Positions 1-12,915 are shown, counted from the stretch's first letter. The stretch is 64,000 bases of DNA from Lepus europaeus (GCF_033115175.1 NC_084844.1:34443885-34507884), one strand, 5' to 3'. Notes: a model not told the origin generated them from the sequence alone. Translations and numbers: made by a program.

Positions 1-49
1 GAGAGGAGAGGGGAAAGAGGGCAACAACAGGTCCAGAGATTTGTCCAGA

Positions 50-335
50 GAGGGGACATTTGGACTGAGACCTGATTAGAAGGTAGGAAGTGACCAGGTA
101 CAAGGAGATCTGGGAAATAGAGTGGCTGGTAGGTGAAAAGAGAATTATGTGAGATGAGCAAGGAACTTGCAGGAACAGAAAGGGTGGAGTGATGAGAACC
201 TAGCACTGAGGGGGACAGGGATGGGAACTGAGGTGGAAAAGGTCACCTGGGCCCCAAAAGAAGACTGGGAGACCATGGGAAGGAACCTGAATTCTATTCC
301 CAGTGCAATTTGGAGAAGAGCATGTATTTTACAGT
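50..335 (-). repeat. L2 LINE fragment, antisense
   Basis: The purine-rich plus strand reads like the complement of the L2 3' portion. The stretch around 255-320 (gaccatgggaagg, then ttctattcccagtgcaat) parallels the L2 segment usually read as 'ccatggtaaggactttggattttattctgagtg'. The copy is old and diverged; the assignment is by recollection of the consensus. Confidence 0.5.
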
Positions 336-416
336 TGTCAGATATGCGTGTTTCTTACCTAGGATACTCTCTTCCTTGTATAATGATAACAGAATTAGCA
401 ATTAAAATATTTTCTG

Positions 417-759
417 GGCCGGCGCCGCGGCTCACTAGGCTAATCCTCCGCCTTGCGGCACCGGCACACCGGGTTCTAGTCCCGGTCGGGGCACCGATCC
501 TGTCCCGGTTGCCCCTCTTCCAGGCCAGCTCTCTGCTGTGGCCAGGGAGTGCAGTGGAGGATGGCCCAGGTCCTTGGGCCCTGCACCCCATGGGAGACCA
601 GGATAAGCCCCTGGCTCCTGCCTTCGGATCGGCGCGGTGCGCCGGCCGCAGCGCGCTACCGCGGCGGCCATTGGAGGGTGAACCAACGGCAAAAGGAAGA
701 CCTTTCTCTCTGTCTCTCTCTCACTATCCACTCTGCCTGTCAAAAATTTAAAAAAAAAA
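417..759 (+). mobile_element. CSINE, group A, full length
   Basis: A tRNA-derived lagomorph SINE. It has the GC-rich head ggccggcgccgcggctcac, the B box ggttctagtcccgg near 472, and the tail ctctgcctgtcaaaaa. The target-site duplication aaaatattttctg flanks it exactly at 404-416 and 760-772. Group A copies look the youngest in this window. Confidence 0.95.
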
Positions 760-772
760 AAAATATTTTCTG

Positions 773-1469
773 CTTGATGAGCATGGAATTAGAACAAAGA
801 AAGATGGATGGTCTTGGGGGCTATTTCACATGGGCTACAGCATTGAGGATTTTCCCTTTCAAATGTCTGGAGGTATGTGACACTAGGTACACTGAACTCT
901 CTTGAATACATTTTAATTCAAGTCTCTTTGTTTTTTAGAGTTGCCTGTATTCTTTATCGTACCGTCCCCTTTCCTTATTTCTCTAACCTTCATTACATTT
1001 TTAGTTTATAGGTGATATTTAATCACTTCAAAGATCTCATCCAAAGCCCATGATAGGCTGGACCCTAATGGGAGGTATACAATTATGCAATATCGTATCC
1101 ATGGTTGGTGTATAATTCTTAGCACTACCTAGAGAGTGAGACTTCCTCACTCCATCTCTTGGCTTGAGGATTAGTCTTTCATTCTGGTTGCCACTCTGTA
1201 GTCACCAACCACAATATGTGTAATGTTTTGATATATAATCAAATCTTTACCCAAAGGATCTAGCCAGTTAGCAATTATAGAAGCCATATAAAAATAAGTG
1301 GTGGAGTGCCTCTCCTTTTGAGACCTCTTTTGCTCATTTCTTCAAGTGCTTAGAGCCCTAGGCAGTCCACTGAGCAAAAGAGATAAAATAGTTGCAAAAT
1401 GTCCTTCCAGCCTCCAAGTTCGAGAAAGCGTTTGTGGGTATATCTGGTTCTTAAAACCAAGATGTCAAA
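773..1469. other. Unassigned intergenic sequence
   Basis: No gene, RNA or repeat that I recognise. Reading frames here are short and have no coding signal. Confidence 0.4.
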
Positions 1470-1757
1470 GTGGGCATTTGCCACATCAGTTAAGCCACCA
1501 CTTAGGGTGTCTGTCGCATACTGGAGTGCCTGGCTTCGAGTCTTGGCTTGGCTTCCTGCTAATGTGCATTCTGGGAGGCAGTGGGTAATGGCTCAAATAC
1601 TCAGGTCCCTGCCATTCACGTGGAAGACCTGGGTTGGGTCCCAGTCTCCTGGCTTTGGCCTTACTCAGCCTTTGCTGTTGTGGGCATTTGGGGAGTGAGT
1701 CAGTAGATGAAAGAGCTCTCTCTATCTTTCAAATATATAAACAAATGTTAAAACAAG
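1470..1757 (+). mobile_element. CSINE, group C, diverged
   Basis: The tRNA-like head is worn (gtgggcatttgccacatcag). The middle blocks are clear: aatgtgcattctgggaggcag, cacgtggaagacctgg, ctggctttggcc, and gcatttggggagtgag. The tail ends ctttcaaatatataaac. An old copy. Confidence 0.85.
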
Positions 1758-2239
1758 ACAAATCTAACAAACTGTATACCTGTAACTACTCTTGATGTAC
1801 AGGGTGTGTTTCCCATGCAGTATGCGGTATCTGTCTTTGATCATTTTCCAAGGTCTAACAGCCTCTGGTTCTCTTCACTCCTCCCTCTTCCTCCTTCCCA
1901 CCTCCGGGGCTCTTGCTGTTGCCATGACAACCAGAATGAAAAGCTCTGAAACCTTATCTCTTACTATGGGCACATGTCTCCCCATAAGGACATTATTGTG
2001 TGTCAACTCCACTGGCCTCTGGGGGCTGCTCTATAAATACACCATGAAGTCATCTTGTAATCAGAACTCTAGAGGCAAGATTCAGATGGTATTTAGTCAC
2101 GGACCTAGGAATTCTCAAATTTTGCTTTGGACTAGCCATCCTTTTCTTTGTTTAAAGAAAATGCATGTACTCATGACAAAACAAAGTATAGCAGGATATA
2201 CAAGTGGTTTTTTTTGTTTTTTTTTTTTTACTAATCTGA
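1758..2239. other. Unassigned intergenic sequence with a T-rich run
   Basis: Nothing recognised apart from a T-rich stretch at about 2204-2230. The open frame across 1792-2436 runs into the L2 fragment and resembles no family known to me. Confidence 0.4.
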
Positions 2240-3835
2240 GCATCTTACCTAAACCCCAGGGAGAGTTCAATGGGTATGTCCAGGTCCCTTTTGGCCTGAG
2301 CCAGGTTGACCTGAGATGCCTGATTAATCACTTAGAATTGGGACAAAAGATTCCCCAGATGAAACCTGTTCTGTGGCACCAGGCTCAAGTGGCCACCTGC
2401 CTGCTTGACATCTGCCCCTGGATATCTCACGGATAGCTTAGCTTCATCTCAGCAGTCTTCCCCCTCTCTATAATCCACCTGTCACCCAGCCAGCGGGCTA
2501 AACTACAAATCTGGGGGACATCCTGGATTCCTCCCTTCCCCAGTCCTGTCAGCTCCACCCCTAACACAAAACCCCAAAATCTGCCTTTTCTCCATCTCCA
2601 TGCCCACCACTTTCAAAGCAAATGCAGCCATCTTCTGCCTAGGTTATTTTAATAGCTTCTGACTCTTCTTCCTGATTCTACGTGTTTCTCCCCATGTCCT
2701 TTTTCATAGAGCAGCTATAGGGATCTTTTAAAAAGATGAATCAGGTCTCGTGACTCTGCTCTTCAAAACTCTACTTGGAGGGAGCCAGCATTGTGGAACT
2801 GCAGGTTAAGCTGCCTCCTGAGATGCCAACATCCCATATAAGTGCAGGTTCAAGTTCTGGATGCTCCGCTTCCTATCTAACTCCTTGCTAATGCTCCTAG
2901 GAAAGCCGGAGAAAATGGCCCAAGTGCCTGGGCTCCTGAACCCAAATGACAGACTCACATGGCTTTGGCCTGGTCTGGTCCAGCCCTGGCTGTTGTAGCC
3001 ATTTGGGGAGTGAACTAGCAATTGGAAGATTCTCTCTTGCTCTCGCTCTCACTCTTTCTCTCTCTCTCTCTCTGTAATTCTGCCTTTAATATAAATGAAA
3101 TAAATCTTTAAAAAAAAACCAAAAACCTACTTTGCTTCTCATTATACTGGGAACACAGTCCATGCTCTTCACCATGGTCCACTCTGCCTAGCATTCTCTG
3201 AGCACACTGTCCAGCCTCATTTCCTATCCCTGTGCACCTGGCCCCCAACTCAGTCTACGCTTATAGCTTGCAAATATCTGTCTTTAGTGTCCTCCATAGC
3301 CAAACAGCTACCACAGGTCCTGGTTTCCCCCAAAGCTCCTTTCCCACTTATAAGCCTTTATGTTTTTAGCTCATTAAGCCTGAAACACATTTCTGCCTTC
3401 CTTGCTAGCCCTCTGCACAATGGCTGTTTCCTCCTCAACCTTGGGGTCCCAGTTAAGGGTCGCCTCTTCCATAAGGCCTGCCTGACCAGGTTCTTCAAAA
3501 CCTTCTCCCCATCCATGGTTCTCCTTCAGTGCACCCTATTTATTCCCTATGGCAGATTTTCCAAAACACGTGGTGATCTTGGCAAGTCACCCATTGTTGG
3601 TTTCCCAAGTGAGTTCTGTGAGGGCAGAGATTGGATCTGCTGGGTGAACAGCACGGAGGAGGAGCATAATGCAAAACTGCCTGGGACACGAGCGATCCTG
3701 CCGGCAGTGCCACCAGTGACCTCTGCACCCAGGAAAGGGACAGGAAAATGTTTTCCTTTTGTCCACTCTCAGGGTCTTGCCAGATGTAATTCTGCTCAGA
3801 TGGCACAAATGAAGAAAGTTTAACAAAGGGAAGAC
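2240..3835 (+). repeat. L2 LINE 3' portion, split by a CSINE
   Basis: Diverged matches to the L2 3' region follow in consensus order: tcctgtcagctccaccc (2545), gggatcttttaaaaagatg (2720), a junction around 3130-3180 (cagtccatgctcttcaccatggtccac), gcctcttccataaggcctgcctgacc (3462), and gtgagggcagagattggatctgctgg (3618). The CSINE at 2780-3122 interrupts it. No open coding frame remains. Confidence 0.65.
2780..3122 (+). mobile_element. CSINE, group C, inside L2
   Basis: The head is ggagccagcattgtgg and the tail is ataaatgaaataaatctttaaaa. The flanks ctctacttgg and cctactttgc look like a decayed target duplication, and L2 sequence resumes on the far side. Confidence 0.88.
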
Positions 3836-3964
3836 TGAGGCATGGTCAGGGTTAAGAGAGTGAGCATACGTTGTTCGGATATCAGAGACCAGCAGGTGTA
3901 GGGAACTGGGGGCCAAAGACAGTGAACAGTGTTCCCAGAGCCCAAGAATAACTGGAGCTATGAG

Positions 3965-4250
3965 GTGGGCAACATGGCACAGCATCTTAAACTGCAATTT
4001 GAGCCCCAGCTCCCTCTCTTCCAATCCAGCTCCCTGTTAATGTTCTGAGAAATCAGAAGATGATAGCCCAAGTGGGAGACCTGGATGGAATTCCAGGCTC
4101 CTGGCTTGGGCCTGGCCCAGCCCCAGGTGTTGTGGCCATTTGGGGAGTGAACCAGCAGATGGAAGTTCTCTTTATCTCTTTGTCTCTCCCCCCTCTCTCT
4201 CTCACTCTGCCTTTCAAATAAATAAGTCTTAAAAGAAAAAAAAAAAAAAA
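3965..4250 (+). mobile_element. CSINE, group C, with a 16-nt stub of another copy after it
   Basis: Head ggcaacatggcacagcatctt, internal blocks ccaatccagctccctgttaatg and cctggcttgggcctggccc, and tail tttcaaataaataagtctt with an A run. The next bases, agctggcgctgtgg (4252-4265), match the first nucleotides of a CSINE head but nothing further follows. Confidence 0.85.
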
Positions 4251-4266
4251 GAGCTGGCGCTGTGGA

Positions 4267-5349
4267 GGTTGCCCACTGGGGCTGCCATCTTAAAGGAGCA
4301 CAGCCATGGCTGGCTTGGCAGCAGCCAAGCAGGACAGGAATAACCAAAGAAATATACTCTCGCCTCTCTTGTTCTTCTGCCTGTGATCCATGTCCCTCTC
4401 TGACTAAAGCTAGCTGAAAGCCAGCCAGCAAGGGAGCCCTGTAAGGGACCAGCCTTCCAGAGCACAGAGCAGGTGATAGAGGGAGAGGAGCAGGCACAGG
4501 TGTGCACTCTCAGGAGCTGGAACTCAGGTTGGTCTTCCTCCTATTATTTAGAAATCAATCAGATTTGGGATTCATGCTTGCAATTTAACTACCCTTGATA
4601 CCACTGTGTCTCAGGAAAGCAACATTCATTTCTAAACAACTAACTTACTAATAAACTTGGGAACCCAATTCTGGGGCATTGGATCCTTCCTTCATGCTGA
4701 ATGAGTGGGTGAAGTGCTTCTGTTAGTAATAAACACAGCACAGCCTACTCAAGAAAAACTTGGCCACTTCAAATCGAATTATGGAGCCTTTTGGTAATAT
4801 GCATAAGAGCATTGCCAACTACATGGGACTAGCTTTTGGTGAATTTTGTTTCTAGGTTCTGTCAACTCAGTTGCTGAGAAAATACAGCTGGAATGTTTTT
4901 CTGAGTCAAAAATCCTTTCAGTCTTTAGGTTCCAGTTTTCATCCTGTTCTGAACAGTTGCTATATGAAGATGTCCATTTCTGACTCACTTTTGCTCTACA
5001 AATACAGAATCACACCCAGGGTTATTTTAAGGATAGTGGTCATTTTGGAGTTTTTGTTAGGTTTTATAGGCATATGATGGGGGAAATTTAAGTCTTCCTA
5101 AAAACGCATAATGCAGGTTGGGGAAGAAACCATTTATTTTTGCCACTTTAACAGTGGCAGCTGGCTGGGAGGAATCACAATATCACCATCCAACTCCCCT
5201 CTGATAACCTGTGATTTTTTAGTATGACTTGCAAGACTGAATGCTTGCAAAGGAGCACAGGGCCCTCTGGTCAGATAGGCGACTGCTCAGTGGACTGAAT
5301 CTTTGCTCATTAACTGCTAGGTCTGTGAATGGAGCTCTTTAGGAGCACA
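4267..5349. other. Unassigned intergenic sequence
   Basis: About 1.1 kb with no gene or repeat that I recognise. It ends at the left target duplication of the HMGN2 retrocopy. Confidence 0.4.
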
Positions 5350-5359
5350 CAGCAACCTC

Positions 5360-6467
<1,108 letters not shown>

Positions 6468-6477
6468 CAGCAACCTC

Positions 6478-7103
6478 ATTTCCAAGTCAGTGTTTCTTCT
6501 TCAAATGTTCTAAACACTGGACACCAGAACCACCAATATTAAATCAGAATGTCCTCTGTTTGTCTACTGTCTGCATTGTGTAACCAGGAAGCAGGCTTTA
6601 TATTTAGTGTGCTTATTGATTTATTGATGCTTGGAAGATAATAGAATTCTGGCTTAGGAGAAGTCGCATTTCACCTTTCCACTGCGTAGAAGAGAGGCGA
6701 TTTGCTCTCAGCCTTCAACGGTTTGAAACGCAAGGCCCATAAGGGAAATTCAAATTCACTCCTGATTTCTTAGTATTCAGAGATACCACAAACAGAAAAT
6801 TCTCTCCTTTAAGAACCACACACCACCTGGCATACATCCCAAGAGAAGCAGCGTGGATAGTAAAATAAAATGTTAAGTTCCGTGGAAAAATACTTGGAAG
6901 AGCCAATTTGTAACAATAAAGATCATAATTAAATCATTCAAGACTTCAGTCCATAACGACATGCACCAGGTGTTTCTGCTTCCATATAATTAACCCGGCG
7001 TTACTCCTCCTTTAGAAACAGCACATGAGGCCGCTGGAACACACCCCAGCCCAAAGCATGACACTGCTGAACTGTGGTGGTTTTGAACATCGGTGTTAGA
7101 ATT
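6478..7103. other. Unassigned intergenic sequence
   Basis: No recognised gene or repeat. Confidence 0.4.
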
Positions 7104-7171
7104 GTCTCCTCGCTTTCTCTCTGTCTCTCTCTCTCTCTCACTGTCCACTCTGCCTGTCAAAAAAAAAAAAG
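7104..7171 (+). mobile_element. CSINE 3' end only, group A
   Basis: Only the CT-rich segment and the tail cactctgcctgtcaaaaa remain. The flanks tgtctcctcgct and agtctccttgca look like a worn target duplication, so this may be a severely 5'-truncated insertion and not a deletion remnant. Confidence 0.8.
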
Positions 7172-8273
7172 TCTCCTTGCACTATGTGCGGACTGAGCTT
7201 AACGGGTCACCCAGCTTAAAGGATGCTGGAGAAATAAAGCAGTTTCATGTCTATGGACGAGAAAACCCAGCATCGTTTTGTTGTATTGACTGGTTTCACT
7301 CAGAAAGCTCTCTGACATGGAGGCAGTATGTGTGAGAGGCGGACTTTCACTTATTTCGATGCTAGGGATTTGTCCGCTAGATTCACCCAGCGGTGGATGG
7401 AAAGGATGCATGAAGGGCCTACTTGGCAGGCTTCTCGGTAGAAAGCCATATGCTCTTTGACGTTGATTATAATTATTTTTCCATCATTCCCAGGTTAGGT
7501 TCTTAGCAGGAACACGAGCCAACTCTCCCTAGGAAGGCTCATGCTGTGAAACCATCTCTGGCAATGAATCCAGAACAAAAGATCAAGAACTTAACATTTA
7601 TTTTTAAGCAAGAGAAGAAAACCACGTGCAATGTTGGCAGCCAATAAAGGGATAGGAAGAGCCACTACAGTCTCTGGGTGGAGTGATGGGACTGGAAGCA
7701 GTGCTCCTTGGTGTGCGGTGGCTTTGCTATTGTGGCTTTGCTATTGTGAGGTAGCAGCTGACGGGTGGGTGTAGAATATGGGGCTAACACAAGTGGAGCT
7801 TTAGGAGGAAGGTCTTTTTCAAGTGGAAGGGTGGGGGCAATGTGTTTCTTATTCTGAACAAAGCATGCCTTATGATTTTATTTCTGACTGATGCTTCAGG
7901 GAGATTGTTAAGACAATTGATTGAAACAAATTTAGGACAATATTCTAAGAAACAGAATAGGCAGTTATTTTTGGTCTAAGTGACCAGATCAGCTGATGTT
8001 TTTAAGCTGATTTTTAAAAGAGCACGTGATTAAACTGGTACGCTCATTAATCCAAAGTGGAGGGGGATGTGTTAGGGAAAAAGGTTAAATAAAGTACCCT
8101 GGGTGAGAATTTCATAAGGTGAGAATTTTTCATCTTCAGATTGTCCACCTACAGTGAGGGAATTTCTTCAAAATTAATTTTGAAAGCAACAGATGCAGAA
8201 AATTGTGTGGCTTTTAGAAAATTACCAAAGTAAACATAAAAGTGCATCAGCTTCTCTTTTAAAGGATGGGTTT
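7172..8273. other. Unassigned intergenic sequence
   Basis: About 1.1 kb without a recognised gene or repeat. A short direct repeat (ggctttgctattgtg twice, near 7721-7750) is the only local structure I noticed. Confidence 0.4.
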
Positions 8274-8618
8274 TTTTTAAAGATTCTTTTTTTAATTTGA
8301 AAAGCAGAACAACAGAAAGAAAGGAGGGGAAGAGAGAACGAGAGAGAGAGATCTTCCATTTTCTGTTTCACTCCCCAAAGGGCTACAACAGCCAGGTCTG
8401 GGCCAGGTGGAAGCCAGGAGCCAGGAACTCCATCCTGGTCTCTCACATGGGTGGCAGGGGCCCAAGTACTTGGACCATCATCCACTGCCTTCCCTGGCAC
8501 ATTAGCAGGAAGTCGGATCAGAAGCAGAACAGTCAGGACTTGAACTGGCACTCTGAATACAGGATGTTGGTATCACAAGGGAATGACTTAACTCCCTGTG
8601 CCACAACGCTGGGCCCAG
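8274..8618 (-). mobile_element. CSINE, group C
   Basis: Read on the complement. The plus strand shows the tail aaagattctttttttaatttgaaaa first, then gatcttccattttctg, ggccaggtggaagccaggagcc, cacattagcaggaag, and the head complement ccacaacgctgggccc last. Confidence 0.9.
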
Positions 8619-9242
8619 GTTCTAATTTCTACTCAGGGATTAGTGTACTGTAAAGACTTACTTCCCCATTAAAATAAAATGCAGAATTTAATTAAGTAAA
8701 TCCATCAGGTTACATGTCTTAAATTCCACTAGCTGAAGGATCCACAAGAGGAAGTAATAAGTATTTGAAATATGCCTGTATCAGAAAGTTAGTTCAGATG
8801 TGACCTTAAGTCAGCACAAGTTTCATTATAGGCAGTTTGTAGCCACTGGACAGGTAAATATTTTTTCTGCTGAGCCTCTCTTCTAGTTTTTGGGTAAAGT
8901 TCCTAATGGTATTTCCCCTTCTACCTCTGCAAAACTGTTAGCCCAGACTGATGTATACATGTTTACACTTTAGAATGAGAGCAAATGAAGAGTTCTAATT
9001 TAGAAACAAAACCACATTATCAAAGACTAAAATGTACTATGGGAACAAAACTGAATTTGAAGGAGGATAAATTACCCAACCTGGTAATAGAGTTTTTAGA
9101 CATGGAAAATATGTAGTGTTCTTTGTGTTTTGACATGTGTTTATACAGAATCACATTTAATTTTCATCTCAAATGTTGATGCTCGCTGTATCTATATCTA
9201 TATTTTTATCCCTCTCTCCATCTTTCTATCATCCATCTATTT
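8619..9242. other. Unassigned intergenic sequence
   Basis: AT-rich, with no recognised gene or repeat. Confidence 0.4.
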
Positions 9243-9550
9243 GCAGTGGTTGTTTAGTCTTGTCATTAAGATACCTGTGTCCCACGTTACAGTGTGTGAG
9301 TTCAGTTCCCACCTCAGGCTCCTACCTCCACCTCTCTGCCAGTGTAGGCCCTGGGAGGCAGTGGTGATGACCCAGGTATTTGGGTTTCTAGATTTTGTTC
9401 CCAGCTCCTGGTCCTGGCCCCAACTTAGTTCTGGCAATTTCAGGTATTTGAGGAGTGAATCAGCAGATGATAGCTCTATCTATCTCTTTCTGTGTCTCTT
9501 CCTCTCAAACAAATAGAAATAAAATATACATAAATGTATGTGTGTATATA
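9243..9550 (+). mobile_element. CSINE, group C, very diverged
   Basis: Recognisable blocks are ccctgggaggcagtggtgatg, cccagctcctggtcctgg, tatttgaggagtgaatcagcag, and a CT-rich segment before aaatagaaataaaat. The head (gtggttgtttagtcttgtc) is barely recognisable. It abuts the U6 copy. Confidence 0.75.
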
Positions 9551-9559
9551 TATTTCTAT

Positions 9560-9666
9560 GTGCTTTCTTTGGCAGCACATATACTATAATTAGAATGCTA
9601 CAGAGAATATTAGCATGGTCCCTGTACAAGGATGACATGCAAATTCATGAAGTATTTCACATTTTT
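9560..9666 (+). pseudogene. RNU6: U6 snRNA copy (pseudogene)
   Basis: All 107 positions align without gaps to mammalian U6 spliceosomal RNA, starting gtgctttctttggcagcaca and ending cacattttt. I count about 17 substitutions, mostly C-to-T or G-to-A. The ACAGAGA box (9599-9605) and the AGC triad survive, but the 5' stem-loop and the internal stem-loop region are altered. There is no sign of a proximal sequence element at the usual distance, since the upstream DNA is a SINE tail. This fits a dead retrotransposed copy. Confidence 0.9.
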
Positions 9667-9683
9667 AAAATATATATCTAGAA

Positions 9684-10040
9684 GCCGGCGCCGTGGCTCA
9701 ACAGGCTAATCCTCTGCCTTGCGGCGCTGGCACACCGGATTCTAGTCCCGGTTGGGGCGCCGGATTCTGTCCCGGTTGCCCCTCTTCCAGGCCAGCTCTC
9801 TGCTGTGGCCTGGGAGTGCAGTGGAGGATGGCCCAAGTCCTTGGGCCCTGCACCCCATGAGAGACCAGGAGAAGCACCTGGCTCCTGCCTTCAGATCAGC
9901 GCGGTGCGCTGGCTGCGGCGACCATTGGAGGGTGAACCAACGGCAAAGGAAGACCTTTCTCTCTCTCTCTCTCTCTCTCACTGTCCACTCTGCCTGTCAA
10001 AAAAATAAAAATAATATATCTATATATCTATATATATAGA
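9684..10040 (+). mobile_element. CSINE, group A, full length
   Basis: Head gccggcgccgtggctcaac, B box ggttctagtcccgg, tail cactctgcctgtcaaaaaa followed by an AT-rich extension. The target duplication tatatctagaa lies at 9673-9683 and 10041-10051, just downstream of the U6 copy. Confidence 0.94.
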
Positions 10041-10051
10041 TATATCTAGAA

Positions 10052-10689
10052 ATCACACAACTACTTGTACTTGAGTTCTACTTTTACTTTCTTGGTTTGG
10101 TATTTGATATTTGAAAATATCAATGCTGCTGGGGAAAGATAACCTTTCTCCAAAGCTTCTGTTAGGAAGGAAGAAAGCAAATGAATTCCCATCCACAATC
10201 AGGGGCATGCACCCAGAGGGCCCCTTCCTGTGTGTCAGGGTCCCAGGCTCTACACACCTAACAGACCTCATTTGGCCGATCATTCAGCATACTTGAAGCT
10301 CTGCAACTCAAAGATTAAATCTGAAGGTTGGGCTTCAGCTTTTTCTGCTGTCCTCCAAGGAGTAAGAGCTGTTTTTGTAGCCAGCAAAGAGACAGTCTGG
10401 CCGTTATGGCTCGTTCCCAATTGTTGGCTAATGGTTTCAGCTTTTCATTTCCCCCTCCCTTTTGCACATCAGTGCGGCTTAATAATACCCAGTGGATTCA
10501 CAGCCCCCTGTGCACTGTTTCCAGTCTCCTCTCACCACCTTCCCCGTATGTTTCCAAAGTGCAAATTGTCACACTAGCCAGGGTATTCTCTCACCCCCGA
10601 AACAACACCCAAGTCACCATCAGTGGAAGTTTTAACAATTGGGCTTCACCTTGGGCTACACACTCTCCATATCCCACATACTAGCCTTT
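10052..10689. other. Unassigned intergenic sequence
   Basis: No gene or repeat recognised. Confidence 0.4.
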
Positions 10690-10893
10690 AAAAAAGTATT
10701 TATTTAATTGAGAGAGAGTTATTTTCCATCCACTGGTTCAGTCTGGACTATGCCAGGCCGAAGTTAGGAACCAGGAATTCTATCCGAGTCTCCTAAGTGG
10801 GTGGCGGGGACCCAAATACTTGGGCTATCTTCTGCTCCCTCCCATGTGCGTTAGTGGGAAGCTGGATTGGAAGCAAAGGTGCCAGAGCTCGAG
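10690..10893 (-). mobile_element. CSINE fragment, group C, head missing
   Basis: The complement carries the tail and middle blocks (ttccatccactggttca, aggaaccaggaattc, gggaagctggattggaag) but stops before the tRNA-like head. Confidence 0.8.
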
Positions 10894-11461
10894 CATCACA
10901 GAGCATTACTGGTGCTCTGTAATGTCCGTCCCTTGCAGGCCGAGTGGTGGGCAGTGCAGTCTCCAAGCCCCCTCTTGTCACCTGCTTTCTCAGGCCGCCT
11001 CTGGAAGCAGATGTTGAGAAGCTCTTAGCAATGCACGCTACTTAACGGGAGAGCGGATAATGCCTGTGAGAGAGAAAGGCAGGCAGGCAGATTGTGCAGG
11101 CAGAGCATTGGAATACTGTGCAAATCTGATAAAGACTCAGCCAACCCAACAGGGAGCTCTGGAGAAAAGATTGCCTGCTACAGGAGGTCTGCAGTGAGCC
11201 AGAATGAAAGGCCAGGCTCCAAGATTGCTGCTGCGCTGTCATTGGCTAGGGGCTGCCTGGGGAGAGGATGGCCAAAAACTGCACTCCAGGTTCTTTCTTG
11301 GCAGGAGACAGGAAAGGCTCCACGGCTGTCTCTTCACCATAGTCACAAGTATTTATTAAGTGCTGGGTTCTGTGGCAGTCTTTGGTGGGGGATGTAAAAC
11401 AAACAACTGAAAGCAGATGAAATACATGTTCTCAGGAAGACAGTCTGTGCTGCCGCCGTGC
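10894..11461. other. Unassigned intergenic sequence
   Basis: No recognised gene. A short imperfect inverted repeat (cacagagcattac and gtgctctgtaatg, 10898-10924) is the only structure I noted. Confidence 0.4.
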
Positions 11462-11690
11462 CGGGAATCACGACTGCAGACAGCAGGCCTGTGTTCCGGG
11501 CTCAGTTCTACCCCCTGAATCGTGGTGAGACCCCGGCTGACTCACTCTCCCCTTCTGTGCTGCATCTCCCGAACTGGGCATGGTATTCTCTCAAAGAGTT
11601 GCAAGGAAGCTTAAATGAGTTACTGCATGGAAAATACTTAGACCATTGTCCAACACTCAGTAAGTGCTCTGTCACTATTAGCTAGCTAGG
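11462..11690 (+). repeat. MIR SINE
   Basis: Order and content follow MIR: ggctcagttctaccccctg, a middle with ttctgtgctgcatctcc, then gagttactgcatggaaaatacttag and caacactcagtaagtgctctgtcac at the 3' end. An ancient mammalian SINE. Confidence 0.75.
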
Positions 11691-11784
11691 ATTCAGGGAA
11701 CACACAGGTCACATACATCACATGAAATGCAGAGGGGCTTAAGTCCAAGGAAAAGAAACTAACTCTCGTCAGGTAATTGCTCTC

Positions 11785-12250
11785 CACCAGGCACTATCAC
11801 AGCTGTATTCTTTTTCTTTTTTTTTTCTTTTTTTTTTTTGGACAGGTAGAGTTAGGCAGTGAGAGAGAGAGAGAGAGAGAGAGAAAGAAAGGTCTTCCTT
11901 TCATTGGTTCACCCCTGAAATGGCCGCTACGGCCAGCGCTGTGCCGATCCAAAGCCAGGAGCCGGGTGCCTCCTCCTGGTCTCCCATGTGCGTGCAGGGC
12001 CCAAGCACTTGGGCCATCCTCCACTGCCCTCCCAGGCCACAGCAGAGAGCTGGACTGGAAGAGGAGTAGCCAGGACTAGAACCTGGTGCCCATATGGAAT
12101 GCTGGTGCCACAGGCGGAGAATTAGCCAAGTGAGCCACGGCACCGGCCCCCACAGCTGTATTCTTATGAGATGGACATTCTATTCACATGTTACTGAGAA
12201 AGAAACAAAAGCTGGAAATTATTTTATCCTCTGCGAGGCAATGACTTACT
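11785..12250 (-). repeat. MIR SINE, antisense, split by a CSINE
   Basis: Plus-strand text ccaggcactatcacagctg before the CSINE, and tatgagatggacattctattc then gttactgagaaagaaacaaaag after it, match the MIR complement. The CSINE at 11813-12150 lies in between. Confidence 0.6.
11813..12150 (-). mobile_element. CSINE, intermediate A/B type
   Basis: Plus strand starts with a long T run and ggacaggtagagttaggcag, and ends gccacggcaccggcccc. The exact 15-bp target duplication cacagctgtattctt sits at 11798-11812 and 12151-12165. Confidence 0.94.
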
Positions 12251-12260
12251 AGCAACAACC

Positions 12261-12599
12261 TGGGTGTTCAGTTTTTGTCCTCCCATGTTAAAATGTTATG
12301 GGTTACCTGGTAAGGACAGTGTCACATGGCTACACTGCACCACCCAAGCTGCGTGGGTTCTGTGGCTGGCTCATTTGAACAAAGCCAGAGTGGAATTTTC
12401 CTGTGGAATCCTGTGCCAGGAGCCAGGCGGGGCTCTCAGAGTCTTGTCACCACCACAGTGTTACCATATGTCTGTTTCAGGGGCAGCCTAGTGGAGGCAA
12501 GGGGGGTTGTCAGAGACAGCCGGTGCTCTTTAACCCAGCATCCATTGACCTTCAGTCAGCTGACAGAGTTATGAGCATCCCGATTTCCTTTATCAAGAT
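12261..12599. other. Unassigned intergenic sequence
   Basis: No recognised gene or repeat. Confidence 0.4.
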
Positions 12600-12915
12600 G
12601 TGTTTATTTATTTATTTTATTGTTTTATCTACTTGGCCAGGGGGTGGGGGGCATGGGTAGAAGAAGGAGAGATCTTCCATCACTGATTCACTTCCCAAGT
12701 GCCCACAATCTCCAGGGATCGGCCAGGTCAAAGCCAGGGGTCTAGAACCCCAACCAGATCTCCCACATAGGTGGCAGGGGCCCAAGCACTTGAGCCATCA
12801 TCTGCTGCCTCCCAGGATGCATTAGCAGGAAGCTGGGTTGGAAGCAGAGGAGCTGGGCTCAGACCAGGTACTCCCAAACCGGCTGAGTCGTGGTGCCCAT
12901 CCCAGCAGCGTGCCT
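12600..12915 (-). mobile_element. CSINE, group C
   Basis: Complement shows tttatttatttatttta tail, gatcttccatcactgattcac, ggtggcaggggcccaagcac, gcattagcaggaagctggg, and a worn head near 12890-12915. Confidence 0.85.

Noticed and set aside
417-520. tRNA-like heads with A and B boxes as tRNA genes
   Set aside because: They belong to the tRNA-derived CSINE and lack a full cloverleaf and the 3' acceptor stem.
1792-2436. A 214-codon frame
   Set aside because: It spans unassigned DNA, a T run and an L2 fragment. No domain, splice or codon signal supports it.
3287-3823. A 178-codon frame as a possible gene
   Set aside because: It lies within the L2 3' region, which is non-coding in that part of the element.
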